NCBI RefSeq assembly: GCF_964204645.1
Contig: NC_134036.1
Coordinates: forward strand, 5,777,600-5,841,599
DNA length: 64,000 bases
Direction of reading: 5' to 3'
From: Tubulanus polymorphus
Lineage: Eukaryota; Nemertea; Palaeonemertea; Tubulaniformes; Tubulanidae
The notes beneath the pieces are model-generated. The model searched no databases, was not told the origin of the DNA, and saw nothing but the letters and a program-made list of their open reading frames with translations. Below, piece by piece: positions 1-11,160 of this stretch. Positions within the stretch are counted from its first letter, which is position 1, and every line of letters begins with the position of its first letter. A program made the position numbers and the translations under genes.

Positions 1-35
1 ATTTCGTGTGCGTAGTTCATTTTCAATTGAAATGT

Positions 36-420
36 ACGGAAGCGATAAGGGGCCTCGAGATGTCGCGTTCCAACGCGACAAGTCGTCATATTTATGTCGA
101 TATATCGCGATATATCGCGTCAAGTCGACCTGAATATGTCGACATATCGCGACGTTTTGACGACATATTTCGTTTTCGCGACCATTTCCCTCGCAACCCA
201 GTCGTCATATTAGTGGCGTCCTCATCTTACATTTAGACGTGTCTTCAAATGACGGCTTGTCCCGTGGAAAATGGGCGAAAAAGCGAAATTCGTCGTGAAA
301 ACGTCACGATATGTCGACATATTCATGTCGAGTTGACGCGATATATCGCGATATGTTGACATAAATATGACGACTTGTCGAGTTGGAACGCGACATCTCG
401 AGGCCCCTTATCGCTTCCGT
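36..420. mobile_element. MITE with long terminal inverted repeats, end ACGGAAGC
   Basis: The two ends are inverted copies for more than 100 bp, beginning ACGGAAGCGATAAGG and closing with its complement. The flanks carry a short direct repeat, GAAATGT, on both sides, which looks like a 7-8 bp target-site duplication and would fit a hAT-type transposase. There is no coding capacity. It sits inside the dispersed ~110-bp repeat that continues from 421. A second element with the same outer ends lies at 3517-3788. Confidence 0.75.
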
Positions 421-700
421 AGAAATGTCCTGAACACACGTGAAGTGTGGCCTGTCCGTTTTTCTTTAAGTTTGCTGATCAAAATGTGCGAGGTTTGTTG
501 TTCAATTTAAGTATATCCTGCGAAGCACTGAACACACGTGAAATTTGGACGGTCGGTTTCTGAAAGGGCGCCGATTATGAAATGTCTAACGTCTAGTATA
601 TTTGCAGTTCATTTTCAATCACGAATATTTCGGGTGAACTACCGAACATAAGCGAAGTATAAAACGATCGCAATCGAAAAGCGTGCCGATAAAATGTCTA
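421..700. repeat. Degenerate ~110-bp dispersed repeat
   Basis: Degenerate units contain 'gaacacacgtgaa', 'ggtttttgaaagtg' and 'gtagttcattttca'. The same motifs recur at 1-35, 1890-2225, 4040-4100, 8760-8890 (opposite orientation), 11890-12000 and 59180-59900. No coding potential is seen. Confidence 0.6.
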
Positions 701-860
701 ACTTCTTGAGCTAGAGATCGAGGCAGCAAACATGATTTAGGTATAACTTACGCTTTCGATGCATCGGCTGATAAGGCGCGTACCCCCACGCCGCTGCAAA
801 AAAAAACCGAAATGATATTAAAATAGGTGATAACGAACTCCGTCATAGGAATTTATACCG

Positions 861-1152
861 AACCCTTTCAGTGCTGACTAATTAATACCCTATAGTGCTG
901 GAGAAAATTTGAAAATTCTCAAAAATTCCACCCTAGTGTGTTGAACAATGGGAATACCACTATAGTGCGTCTACACCGCAGTGCGGTGTATCGTTAGTTA
1001 CTATTATTTCACTATGTTTGACACTTGCTGCCATTTTTCAATAGAGATAATTACAAATTACTAATTACATCAATACACCGCAGTGCGGTGTACTGGCAAA
1101 ATCCATCACTGATTTATACACCGCACTGCGGTGTAGACGCACTGAAAGGGTT
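861..1152. mobile_element. MITE, TIR AACCCTTTCAGTG
   Basis: The terminal inverted repeats read AACCCTTTCAGTGC at the left and its complement at the right. Inside are three copies, in both orientations, of the palindromic word CACCGCAGTGCGGTG. A diverged copy in the opposite orientation lies at 30114-30369, which supports a real transposed family. It is non-coding. Confidence 0.7.
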
Positions 1153-2267
1153 GACCTAATGAAGCTTCTATTCATGAGTAGCGAAAGCTCGCGCGTCAAA
1201 TAAATAGTCAACCAATACTATCGTCTCGTTAGGAATATATACGGAGATCATTTTTTTCGAGCGCTCATACTTACAAACGCCGCTGACTGCGGATAATAAA
1301 ACTATCGTCGCGTGTACAGCGTTCATATCGATATCTTGATCGCCGAATCGAATTATCGCTATTATTTGATCTTCGAAATTCTGTAAACAAACAACAACAA
1401 AAAACTAAAATCTATTGACGCATTAGAAAGCAGCGCGCGTGTTAGTAAATCCTATTCGTAATCGATTCGCGCCCGTTTTGAAACAAAATAATCCGTAACC
1501 GGAATGATATGAGTAAAAACGCCTCACCTCGAATTGCGGTCTTGTCTTCTCGGGCGTCTTTCGTCGAAATACGTGTCCGCCTTTGTGTCTCGCGATGTTT
1601 ACATATCGTGTTACAATAACGCGTCAACGTCCACAAGAAGGCGTTTTGTAAATGCGTTCTGTCGTGAACAGGTGGCCGTTTTACCGGCTACGGTTTAGAA
1701 TCTTTCGGCGTCATCGCGTTAATTGCGACAATTCGTCATCGGTAAAGATGTCGATAATGTTCGATGGGAATGATATTCGCTCGGTTTTTCACACGTCAGC
1801 TCGACTTTATTGGTTTCCCGTCGGTAACCGATTCGTTTCGCTGTTTTTTTTTAAAGTTATCGTCTGGGATGTGTAATGCGTGATGTATAGTGAATTGTTT
1901 GTGTAGTTATTTTCGAATTGAAAATGTATCGGGTATATAAAGTATGGACGATCCTCCGCATTGGAAGCGCGCTGATGTGTTTTCATTGTAACTATACATG
2001 TAACGTTAGAACTAAAATCGACTTGATTTGGTGACTGCGTCGACAGGGCCCTCGTCAGTCACAAACCGCCAGGGGGCACTGTCTAATGTCACGCGATTGG
2101 CAGTATATTTCCAACTGGAAATGTTTCAGCTGAACTCCTGACCAAATGTGTCGACGATCTGTTTTTGAACGTACGTTGAAAAAAAATATCAAATGAACTC
2201 CTGGAAACGAATGAAGTGTGGTCGAGCACTTCGTCATCTCTTGTCGATCTTTCGGATCGAACGTGCC

Positions 2268-2575
2268 ATCATGTTCGAATCCCTGCCTGGGAGGAACGTG
2301 GCAGAACTCGCGATGTCATCATGTTCGAATCCCTGCCTGGGAGGAACGTGGCAGGACTCGCGATGTCATCATGTTCGAATCCCTGCGAGGGAGGAACGTG
2401 GCAGAGACTCGCGATGTCATCATGTTCGAATCCCTGCGAGGGAGGAACGTGGCAGAGACTCGCGATGTCATCATGTTCGAATCCCTGCGAGGGAGGAACG
2501 TGACAGAGACTCGCTATGTAATCATGTTCGAATCCCTGCGAGGGAGGAACGAGGCAGAGTTTCGCAATAGCCATC
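2268..2575. repeat. 50-51 bp minisatellite containing a tRNA B-box-like word
   Basis: About six tandem copies of a 50-51 bp unit contain GTTCGAATCCCTGC followed by GGGAGGAACGTGGCAG. The GTTCGAATCC word matches a tRNA internal promoter box B. The same word followed by GGGAGGA forms the termini of the palindromic elements at 17748, 41580 and 45108, so the array probably arose from such an end. Open frames across it come only from the repeat unit. Confidence 0.85.
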
Positions 2576-2749
2576 AGGTTCGATGCTTACAAGGGATGAA
2601 TAGGGCAGTCTAACGACGACATCAGGTCCCAATTCCCGCGCCGGCGACCATTCTGGCCATTCTGCCGCTGTCAATTCGAACTAACAGTTGTCAAACAAAT
2701 CGTATCCATTCGATGAAACAAAAACTATAATTGCATTAACGAGAGAAAT

Positions 2750-2850
2750 CCCTCAATAAATTCAGCCAAAAAGAGAAACTTGAGTAGAAAAGTATATATT
2801 TGCGCAACGTTTCGGCTAAAGACTATTAGTCATCATCAGGCGTACTGAGA
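2750..2850 (-). mobile_element. Penelope-like 3' end fragment with hammerhead-like core
   Basis: On the minus strand the segment reads CCTGATGATGACTAATAGTC, then TTTAGCC, then GAAACGTTG. This matches the arrangement at 56295, where it follows a GIY-YIG-like tail. The CTGATGA...GAAAC spacing resembles the conserved core of the hammerhead ribozymes described in Penelope-like elements. No protein remnant is seen here. Confidence 0.5.
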
Positions 2851-3430
2851 ACAGGGGAATATTACAAGATATTTATGCAAGACAAAAACAATAGAAAACA
2901 GAGTGAAAAACCGAACAAAAATGCCAACAACGCCCCGGCTGTTTTCGACGCGCAGAACGTTATAATATAGACAGGTACATCAATATTACTGTTATAACTA
3001 TAACATTATTATACATGTACAACAATATTCGAATTAATGTATTCGTATCTGATAAACAATTTAACAGTTGCTAGCCGCCATTTTGTTAGGGTACTTTTTG
3101 TCCTGTATCGTTGCGTCGTGTTTTCTATTTTTTAAAAACTGCGATGCGTGTATTATCATATTTCACTCGTACCCAGGTTGGTTTTGACCGTTTTAGCAAC
3201 ATTTAAACCGTATGAAACTCCAGTTTTCGTTCGTGAAATCATATATAATTGCGTTAAAACTAGATAAACTAGGTCAGAACGCCCGCAGCTGTTTGACCCA
3301 GTTCAGAAAATGTGCTATGATCTGCTAGATGATTGGACTAAGAAAACGCGCACCCAAACCGAGTATACCGAAATGTGCCATTGTGCCGAGGTCTAGGTGC
3401 TGGTAGGGGAATGGCGTGCGACGTTGCGAA

Positions 3431-3808
3431 GTCCAGTTCCACACAGTTCGGAGTTAAAATTTGACTCCATTGAAAATGAAGTAACTTTAATTCTAACTCT
3501 CAACAACGGTGGAACTACGGAAGCCCCTAGGTGACATATGAGATATTTTTTTTCATAATTTTGACATAATAAGTCGAATTTCGTGTTAATTAAGTCGAAT
3601 TTCGACTTAATAAGTCGAAATTCGACATGAAAATAAAACTCGAAATTCGACTTAATTAACACGAAATTCAACTTATTATGTCGAAATTCGACTTAATTAA
3701 CACGAAATTCGACTTATTGCATCGAAATTCGACTTAATAAGTAAAATTTGTGAAAAAATTTTCTCGTATGTCACCTAGGGGCTTCCGTAGTGGAACTGTG
3801 TTTCCAGT
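3431..3808. mobile_element. Small MITE interrupted by a second MITE (nested)
   Basis: The left part, 3431-3516, resembles the complete element at 38773-38880 (end TCCAGTTCCACA, then GGAGTTAA and CATTGAAAATGAA). It is interrupted by the element at 3517-3788 and resumes at 3790 with GTGGAACTGTGTTTCCAG. This gives an insertion order: the host element is older. Confidence 0.55.
3517..3788. mobile_element. MITE with ACGGAAGC ends and palindromic core
   Basis: The inverted ends ACGGAAGCCCCTAGGTGACA match at both sides. GTGGAACT occurs immediately left (3509-3516) and right (3790-3797), an apparent 8-bp target duplication. The interior consists of repeated AAGTCGAATTTCGACTT words, each itself a palindrome. 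It is non-coding and shares its outer 8 bp with the element at 36-420. Confidence 0.75.
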
Positions 3809-4215
3809 CGTTGAAACCTTATCGCATCGACGTGCGAGCATTCGCGTTCGGAAAGTTTAGTCTTCATTCTCGCAAATACGTAAAACACACGCGCGCTTGC
3901 GCATAAAAATATATTTTGAGGACAGGACATCTCGAGGTAGACAGCTGTGTCACCAGCGGGTGCCAAAAATTGCCTCGAATGACGTATCGAAACGTTGATG
4001 TCCCGTGTTTTGTTTTTGTTTTTCATTATCAATTAGAAGAGTTTATCGGTTAAGTACGGGCGATCAGTTTTTGAAATGACGCTGATAAAAGACGACCTCG
4101 TGGCTTGGTTTTTAGTGGGCGCGCTGGATAGACGTGGAAATACATACAATTTGTACTATTGAGCTCTTTGTTTCGATAATTCCCATATACGTAGCCGATA
4201 ACTCTGGGTAGTCGG

Positions 4216-4593
4216 TGGAGATTTAACCGTTACCTAGAGTTATCAGCTTCGGACATGTATGAATTACTGTAAAGAATATCGTGTCCTTCAAACGTTCCGT
4301 TTCTCGGCAAGGTGCTCTTGAAAGCGTCGACTATTATAAGTTAATATCGTCGGGTTTGTTTTGAAACGTGTTTAATATCGGAATCAATGTTTCTCGTAAA
4401 CGCACCCTATACCACCGGGAAACGCTCATGCGCGTTTTCTACAAATCATCGTAACACATCGATATATCCGATGCTTTTGGTTCGTTTTTGATCACGATTA
4501 AAAAATCTCCCATCTCGGCTTCTACGTGCAAAAATTTCGTGAAAAACCTCACCTATACGAATTATGTACTCTTTCGGTTGTTTCAACCTGGAC
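4216..4593. repeat. Direct segmental duplication, copy 1
   Basis: About 378 bp, nearly identical by eye to 5291-5670 in the same orientation about 1.08 kb away. It includes 'cagcttcggacatgtatga' and 'ccgatgcttttggttcg'. No reading frame is conserved beyond chance. Confidence 0.85.
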
Positions 4594-4607
4594 GTATCGG
4601 CCCCACT

Positions 4608-4631
4608 CCGCGCGGTGGCGCCACCGCGCGG
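4608..4631. repeat. Perfect 24-bp GC-rich palindrome
   Basis: The arms read CCGCGCGGTGGC and GCCACCGCGCGG with no loop, just after the end of duplication copy 1. Its function is unknown. Confidence 0.8.
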
Positions 4632-5254
4632 GATTTACGCGAAGCAGCAAACACAAACACGGCCACTCTCTCAATTTTCAATGATAGAAATCGTGTGTGC
4701 ATTTCAATTATTTCGGCTGTTAGGGTTTTAAGGCACAATATAAGTTGATGATGTGATATGGCGATGTTAATTAATGATAATTCCGCGGTGAAGCTAGTCA
4801 CGAACGGTGCCGATTGAGTGTACAGCTGCCAAAAACACTGAAATGTGCATAGTTGCGCAACTATTTGCAGTGAATTGCAGACGAAACATGAAGCCTTAAC
4901 GGCCGTTTAAAAAAGAATTATACCAATTGCAATTGTAAAATAAAAATGAGGTAGAACCTAAGTTAAAAATTCTGGCCATTTCTAAAATGTTATTACTAAT
5001 TTTTAGTCAGTGCGGAACGTTTAGTTTTCCAACAATAATGAGGGGTGGTAGGTAGTCATGCAATTCAAGTCATCATTTATTACACGTTACTTCCGTGTTG
5101 TTGAAAATCTCGCGAGTCACTGACCAAACCCCAATGAACAATGTGATCTGTGTGCTGGCCACAAATGTACACAGATCACACTACACTACCCATTACACAC
5201 TCCAGTACCCACAGCTTTCATATATCCATCCAAATATTTAGAGTGTCTTTATTC

Positions 5255-5313
5255 CTGGGTAACGGTCAAATCTCCCCCGACGATTCGTCGGGGGAGATTT
5301 GACCGTTACCCAG
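5255..5313. repeat. Perfect 29-bp-arm inverted repeat
   Basis: Two 29-bp arms, starting CTGGGTAACGGTCAAATC, are perfect complements around one central T. It lies exactly at the left boundary of duplication copy 2. The corresponding place beside copy 1 (4198-4245) holds only an imperfect palindrome. It could be a recent hairpin-mediated rearrangement or an assembly fold-back. Confidence 0.9.
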
Positions 5314-5670
5314 AGTTATCAGCTTCGGACATGTATGAAATACTGTAAAGAATATCGTGTCCTTCAAACGTTCCGTTTCTCGGCAAGGTGCTCTTGAAAG
5401 CGTCGACTATTATAAGTTAATATCGTCGGGTTTGTATTGAAACGTGTTTAATCTCGGAATCAATGTTTCTCGTAAACGCACCCTATACCACCGGGAAACG
5501 CTCATGCGCGTTTTCTATAAATCATCGTAACACATCGATATATCCGATGCTTTTGGTTCGTTTTCGATCACGATTAAAAAATCTCCCATCTCGGCTTCTA
5601 CGTGCAAAGATTTCGTGAAAAACCTCACCGAAACGAATTAAGCACTCTTTCGGTTGTATCAACATGGATT
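5291..5670. repeat. Direct segmental duplication, copy 2
   Basis: Near-identical copy of 4216-4593. Its left edge is the palindrome at 5255-5313. Its right edge runs into the 3' flank of gene A, where AATAAA is present on the minus strand near 5668-5673. Similar sequence occurs beyond the 3' ends of genes B and C. Confidence 0.8.
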
Positions 5671-5711
5671 TTATTACGATATACCGTTATGCGAAAATAA
5701 CCCGAACCAAT

Positions 5712-5962
5712 GGTACGATAACCGCACTCAAACGCGGTGAACAGATGATAAGATAAAAACCCACTATATTAAAAATTAACAGAAATCTAAAATCGAGAAT
5801 TTATTCATTGAAACAATCTAAAATATAAGAACACGACGTTTCGATCTCACACTAGAGATCATCGTGAGGTGGATGTCGTGTTCTTTTATTTTAGATTGTT
5901 TCAATGAATAAATTCTCGATTTTAGATTTCTTTTAATTTTCAAATAGTGGGTTTTGTATCTT
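5712..5962. mobile_element. Fold-back Penelope-like terminal element
   Basis: Arms of about 85 bp (5750-5835 and 5872-5962) are nearly perfect inverted copies around a core that reads GATGATCTCTAGTGTGAGATC then GAAACGTCG on the minus strand. ATAACCCGAACCAA flanks the element on both sides (about 5698-5711 and 5963-5976), an apparent 14-bp target duplication. A single-arm relative lies at 13655-13823. The insertion disrupts the 3' flank of gene A. Confidence 0.6.
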
Positions 5963-6109
5963 ATAACCCGAACCAAATAGCTCCACCGGAACGCCACGAC
6001 GATACAATTGCATTCTATAATCGGCTACAATATCACGCAAAATCGAGCTTCATTCGGCGAATAGTAATTCTTTTTTCTCGATATTCACGAGTATTTGGTA
6101 TTATTTCGC

Positions 6110-6480
6110 TTGGACGTGTTGCGTCTATAATCAGACGACGGTGTTTTAAGAAGGCGGGGCCGGTTGCTGAAACGTTGTTCCCGCCCGGAACAACTGTTCA
6201 GTCACACGCGAATGGACCCATACCTTTTAAGTCTGACTTTGGTTCGACTTAAAACGTATGATAATGTCGGGCCAGACCCGAGCCATGTTTTCGCCAGGGA
6301 CAACTAATTGCGAGCGAATTGTAACTGGTTTCGGCAACGACTCATTTCGCTTTGTTTTAGCATTTTTCAGTATCGAGTGAGTGGTTTACGCGCTCTTTAA
6401 ATAAGGCACGGGCTCAATTCGACTCGGGTCCGATCCGTACCAATGAAAGAGACGCCATTTTTCTTCGGCGCCATTTTGAA
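6110..6480. repeat. Dispersed repeat shared with 43430-43880
   Basis: Contains 'atcgagtgagtggtttacg' and 'cgactcgggtccgatccgt', both also present near 43760-43850. No gene is seen. It lies 3' of gene A. Confidence 0.5.
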
Positions 6481-6599
6481 GCTCGTTTCTCACGACGTTG
6501 TCGATCCGATGTAGTCGATAGATGGCAGCACTAATTCTATATCCAAATCGTTTCCATGCGGTGGCAGCTAGATCTCGATTCAATCGCGTTCTGTCCGAT

Positions 6600-9500
6600 T
6601 TAGTCGCACTGACATGTGAACTTCAACGCCTCTTGCGCAACTCCTTGCATATTTGTCGTTTCCTTGAACTGAAGGAACATGACGTCACCCTCGCCTTGGA
6701 CTCCCGGGATTGGTGTGGTCTGTTGGCCGCATTGCCACTGGCTCCAGTCAGCCGGGTCATTGGTTTCTTTCACTTTATGTCGGAATCCTTCGCTACAGCC
6801 GCCGCGGCCCGCAAAGTTAGCATTGATGGCCGTAAACTCGCTCTTCACTTTCTGCAACAGAATACATTTTAATAGATTATGTGATTTCATTAAGAACCTA
6901 TTGTATTTTAACTACTCGCTGCGCGCACGCTATGGTTCACCTAGAACCTATTGCGTATGTTCTACTCGCTGCTCTCCCGCTACGGCTGTGAGGACTTGGT
7001 TCACTGAGAACCTATTGTGTATGTTCTACTCGCTGCTCTCCCGCTACAGCTGTGAGGAGAGGGGTTCACCGAGAACCTATTGCGTCTGTTTTATTCGCTG
7101 CTCTCCCGCTACAGCTGTGAGGAGAGGGGTTCATCGAGAATCTATTGTGTCTATTTTACTAGCTGCTCTCCCGCTACAGCTGTGAGAAGAGGGGTTCACC
7201 GAGAACCTATTGCGTCCGTTCTACTCGTCGCCCCCCGCTACAGCTGTGAGAAGAGGGCTTCACCGTGAACCTATTGCGTATGTTCTACTCGCTGTTCTCC
7301 CGCTACAGCTGAGTGGCGACGGGTTCACCGAGAACCAATTGCGTATGCTCTACTCGCTGTTCTCCCGCTACAGCTGAGTGGCGACGGGTTCACCGAGAAC
7401 CTATTGCGTCCGTTCTACTCGTCGCCCCCCCCCCCGCCTGCAGCTGTGAGATAACACAGTTCCTGTATCGCGTGGATACGTATGAATTTAAAACGGAATT
7501 ATCCTCACCTGATCCTGTTTGGGACAAATCAACGTGAACGTCGTAGTTTTTCCCGCGGCATCGCTCCACAAAAGAACGTGGTCACCTGACATGGTTCCTT
7601 CGGGACATTCTAGCACTCGTCCCGGTAGTGGATGCACTGCATTGAAAATACATATATAGGCACTAAGGAAATTAATGCTCTGATAATTACTACGACATTA
7701 TTGGAAGATAAGAAGTATCAGATCGCCGCGTAGTAGTATCAACGTATTATTGGTCGAACTGGTCCCAATTATCGTACGGTAACCGATAGAACAAGGCTTC
7801 TAAACGTCGGTGAGACGGTAAGTCCAGATTGTTCATATTCTACTTACGACAGTCGTGCGCCTGCACCGGTTCGCATTCCGGGGTTTTCGGGTACTTTTGG
7901 CAGACGTACGGCGACGGTTTGAGTCGAGTAGACGGGTACGCCGCTGGTGGGTAGTGGTGTCCGCTTCCCGGCGGGTAGTACGGTCTCATTCCCGGTAGGT
8001 AGTGCGGTCCCGGTCCTGGTGGATAGTTCGATATCTTTGATAGAATTGAATAGCGAAGGTAAAATGAATGTTTATTGAACAAACTAAAAAGTCGAACGAA
8101 TGTACAGCGTTAGCGTAATTGGCTACACGGGTGAACTATATTTTTGACTTGTGACATTCACGGGTTCTGTTCATCAGTGTCGCGTGATATGCGTACGTAC
8201 GTCAAAAAATGTTCCTACTTAATCGAACTTCCCTGCGCGTCTGCTAGGTGGGGCGAAATAGCGGCTAACAGTGATTCTAAAAATCGCTCCTTTTTTTGAA
8301 AGATTTATTAGGCATTTTTACCTTTTCACAGAAATGTATTTATCAAGGTCAGAGATACCATTAGAAATAAGTTGTTTTTTTACTTTACTACAGTTCCGCT
8401 CTGATAAGATGTTTTACTTGTATTGGAAAGATTGCGTTCATTGGTATTTTTGGCAACTTTTAGTTCGGCTCGAATCAGCTAACTTCTGACAATAAGACAA
8501 TGATCAAAATATCTGAAATCTGATACGACGCAAAAGAACAAAAACGGCCATACTTACCGGTTGCCACTGGAAATAGCCTGGGCTCGATGCTACAGGACCC
8601 GCTGAGAAAAAAAAAACTATGATTACAATGTTGTGTAGAATCTAATGATCGAGCGTATTCGTGTATTTGTGGGCGGTAATAATCTGCAACCAGGACCTAC
8701 CCTAGTATGGGATCTTCCCTAAAATCACGTTCCCTTCAGTTTTCGCATTTCGCTTAGATCTTTTGATTGAAAATGAACTACGAACCCCAGATATCAGACG
8801 TTTAGCGCACTTTCAAAAGCTGTTCGTCTATGCTTCGCGTGTGTTAACGTCTCTAAACCTGAGACGTGTTGTTGAAAATGGACTAGACACCACAAACATT
8901 ATGAATTTTATCAGTTCATGTTCAAATACTGATACTTCACATCCGTGCAGTGTTTATCCTTGGTTCCGATTGAAAATAAACTAGGAATATTAGGAATTTC
9001 ACCAGTAAAATTCCAAAAAAATGATCGTCAAGTACAATGTGGTTTATCGCGCGGTTAATTCATGACTATGGGTATTGAATTTTGCATTGCGAATCCATAT
9101 TCGAATCTCAGGTTCGAGTTTGCTTAGTCGCATTCGAAAACTGCGTCGCGAAACGCATTGATTTTCATAGATTTGGTAAAGCGCGGATTGCATCGAGTTA
9201 AGCGCGCTATGAAATGCGTTTTGTCGACGACGTCTAATTTGAAACGACCATTTTCAACTTACGATCGGCCGAAGCCGGGGCGGCTCCGTCGTTCGAGAGT
9301 TTGTACGGTGGTCCGTACGGTTGGCGAATTGAACTCGATCCCCACGCTACAAATAGACAGAAATTCCATCAACAAAAAACGTCGTAAAGATTTTACAGCG
9401 GAAAGTCAACGAGAAAAAGCAATTGAATGACATCGAGCGTTTTCTCTCGGCTTCCAAAATAGAAAAATATCTAAACCATTAGATGAAGTTGGACTTTGAG

Positions 9501-9951
9501 AACTGAAACTTTGTTAGCGCGCATTATCGCCACGAATCTTATATCCCTGTTCCTCAAATTTGCGCATTTCAAGACCAATTCCGAAATGATGGGTCAGCTA
9601 TTATTCATCGAAATCGTATAGCTTGTCATAATACGGCATTTCAAGTGAGTTCGAATCAAATTTCCTAACACTTGTCGGCGTATACTTACGACTTCCAACA
9701 CTCATGAAATCTGAAAATATAAATGCGGGAATATTTTTTTTTTTTTTTAGTAAGTGCAGCGTCTTTTTTTCACGGTATTTTAAATGTTGCGCGAATCCAA
9801 GTGCAAAATTCGAATTGAAGCGCCGAACATTTTCGAAAATGCTATGCTCATGATATGCAAATATACAAATTCGTCACGCTTTCAAAATAAACCTGTACTT
9901 ACACGCTTGAGCGCTAGCCAACGCTAGGATAACAGCGACGACGACCTTCAT
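6600..9951 (-). CDS. Gene A: secreted Pro/Gly/Tyr-rich protein with Cys C-terminal module (254 aa)
   Basis: Seven coding exons join in frame: 9903-9951, 9690-9710, 9263-9346, 8558-8601, 7848-8034, 7509-7636 and 6600-6851 (stop TAA at 6600-6602), all with GT-AG introns. Residues 1-16 (MKVVVAVILALASAQA) are a signal peptide. Residues 24-66 are Pro-rich. Residues 67-128 hold NYPPGPGPHYLPG-type repeats and end in VCQKYPKTPECEP. Residues 129-171 carry ECPEGTMSG. Residues 172-254 carry GFRHKVKETNDPADWSQW and end CQCD. The acceptor before exon 5 (atcaaag) is weak, and this exon is more diverged than in B and C. The start ATG directly follows an intron acceptor, so the 5' UTR is spliced. I do not recognise the family; an extracellular structural role is inference. 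Confidence 0.85.
6890..7455. repeat. 66-bp minisatellite in last intron of gene A
   Basis: About eight copies of a ~66-bp unit contain GAACCTATTGCGT, CTCTCCCGCTACAGCTGTGA and GGGGTTCACCGA. The unit is divisible by three, so long spurious frames appear. The same unit sits in the last intron of genes B and C and, inverted, in the third coding intron of D and E. Confidence 0.9.
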
Positions 9952-10346
9952 CTGCGCTCGTCGTGAAAATGAAGGCAAAGAAAAGAAAATTGAGACAACA
10001 CATACTTTTGTCTAATGTCTTTAATTTGCGTTGTATATTTGAATGCAGAGAGCCTACGATGAGAAGTATGAAAATTAAAACGAGCTTTAGGCCCCCAATG
10101 CGCTGCACAATCCGCGGAATATTCTCCCAGAGAAAACTCGTGGGCTTAATGAGTGCGATTCCTTTTTTTCTTAAATCGCGCGTGTATAAACTATCGATGA
10201 TTAAGCATAGATTCGCGTATCTACTTTTTCAAATTGAAAATCTCTTCAGTCACTATAGTTCTTCAACCAAGGGTTTCGTATCATAATAGCGTGTCTTCAG
10301 AATGTTGCAGAAAGTAGCAATATACAAATTAAACAGGTTTAATCAT

Positions 10347-10349
<3 letters not shown>

Positions 10350-10404
<55 letters not shown>
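10350..10404. repeat. (AT)n microsatellite
   Basis: An uninterrupted AT dinucleotide run upstream of gene A's signal exon, inside the 5' UTR intron. Confidence 0.95.
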
Positions 10405-10406
<2 letters not shown>

Positions 10407-10485
10407 TATTATAATTGATATGATAATGGTTAATTTTGTAAATCTAGATATTTTAAAAAAAGTAAGTCAGGGATATAGAACTCAC

Positions 10486-10565
10486 CTCAGGCTGATTTGT
10501 TTACCCGATTATCTCGGCGATTCGGCGCGACTGCCGTGCGAAGTCTGGAGCAGCGAGATTTAATG
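10486..10565 (-). promoter_or_regulatory. Gene A promoter and 5' UTR exon
   Basis: The minus-strand donor CTGAG|gtgagt at 10480-10490 ends a non-coding first exon that splices to the acceptor at 9952. CATTAAATC at 10556-10564 is the best TATA-like box, at the place where B and C have clearer boxes. The alignment with the B and C promoters is recognisable but diverged, so the start site (about 10530) is approximate. Confidence 0.55.
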
Positions 10566-10633
10566 CTGAACGAGAATCTGTTCGGCAGGTGTTACGCCGA
10601 AAATTGCGTTGCGTAAACAAAATATCGACGATT

Positions 10634-10678
10634 GAAACCGTCTCGAACACGCGGTCCCAGCGCGCGCGATGACTTATG
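10634..10678 (-). promoter_or_regulatory. Conserved upstream block AAACCGTCTCG ... GATGACTTATG (gene A)
   Basis: The same two words, in the same order, occur upstream of gene B (16301-16356) and gene C (26499-26559), about 70-150 bp beyond the TATA-like box. On the gene strand the second reads CATAAGTCATC, close to an AP-1/CREB-type site. Conservation among diverged paralogues suggests a cis-element; function is inferred. Confidence 0.5.
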
Positions 10679-10699
10679 GCCCTAGTGCCTTGGGACGGA

Positions 10700-11160
10700 A
10701 CTGCGGAGAGATGACTGAGACACAGTTAGTGGTACGTGTATTGAAACCTATGTCGCTTCTCAACACGGAGACGACTGATACACAGTTACGGATATAGGCC
10801 AGGGGTAATAATACCGATGTCACTTATCTCCAGGGAGAAACGACTGATACACAGTTACAGATATAGGCTAGGGGTAATAATACCAATGTCACTTCTCTCC
10901 AGGGAGAAACGACTGATACATAGTTACAGATATAGGCCAGGGGTCACTTCTCTACAGATGTCACTTCTCTCCAGGGAGAAACGTCTGATACAAAGTTACA
11001 GATGTAGACTAGGGGTAATACCAATATCGCTTCTCTCCAAGGAGAGATGACTGATACACAGTTACAGATATAGGCTAGGGGTTATGATACCAATATCGCT
11101 TCTCACCAAGAAGAAATGACTGATACAAAGATGCATATAAAACGACTGATACACAGTCAG
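10700..11160. repeat. ~69-bp minisatellite upstream of gene A
   Basis: About six copies of a unit contain AGGGAGAAACGACTGATACA, CAGTTACAGATATAGG and AGGGGTAATA. It is non-coding and lies just upstream of gene A's promoter, as the 57-bp array does for B and C. Confidence 0.85.

Noticed and set aside
2268-2575. CRISPR-like direct repeats
   Set aside because: Units are contiguous with no unique spacers, and the DNA is eukaryotic.
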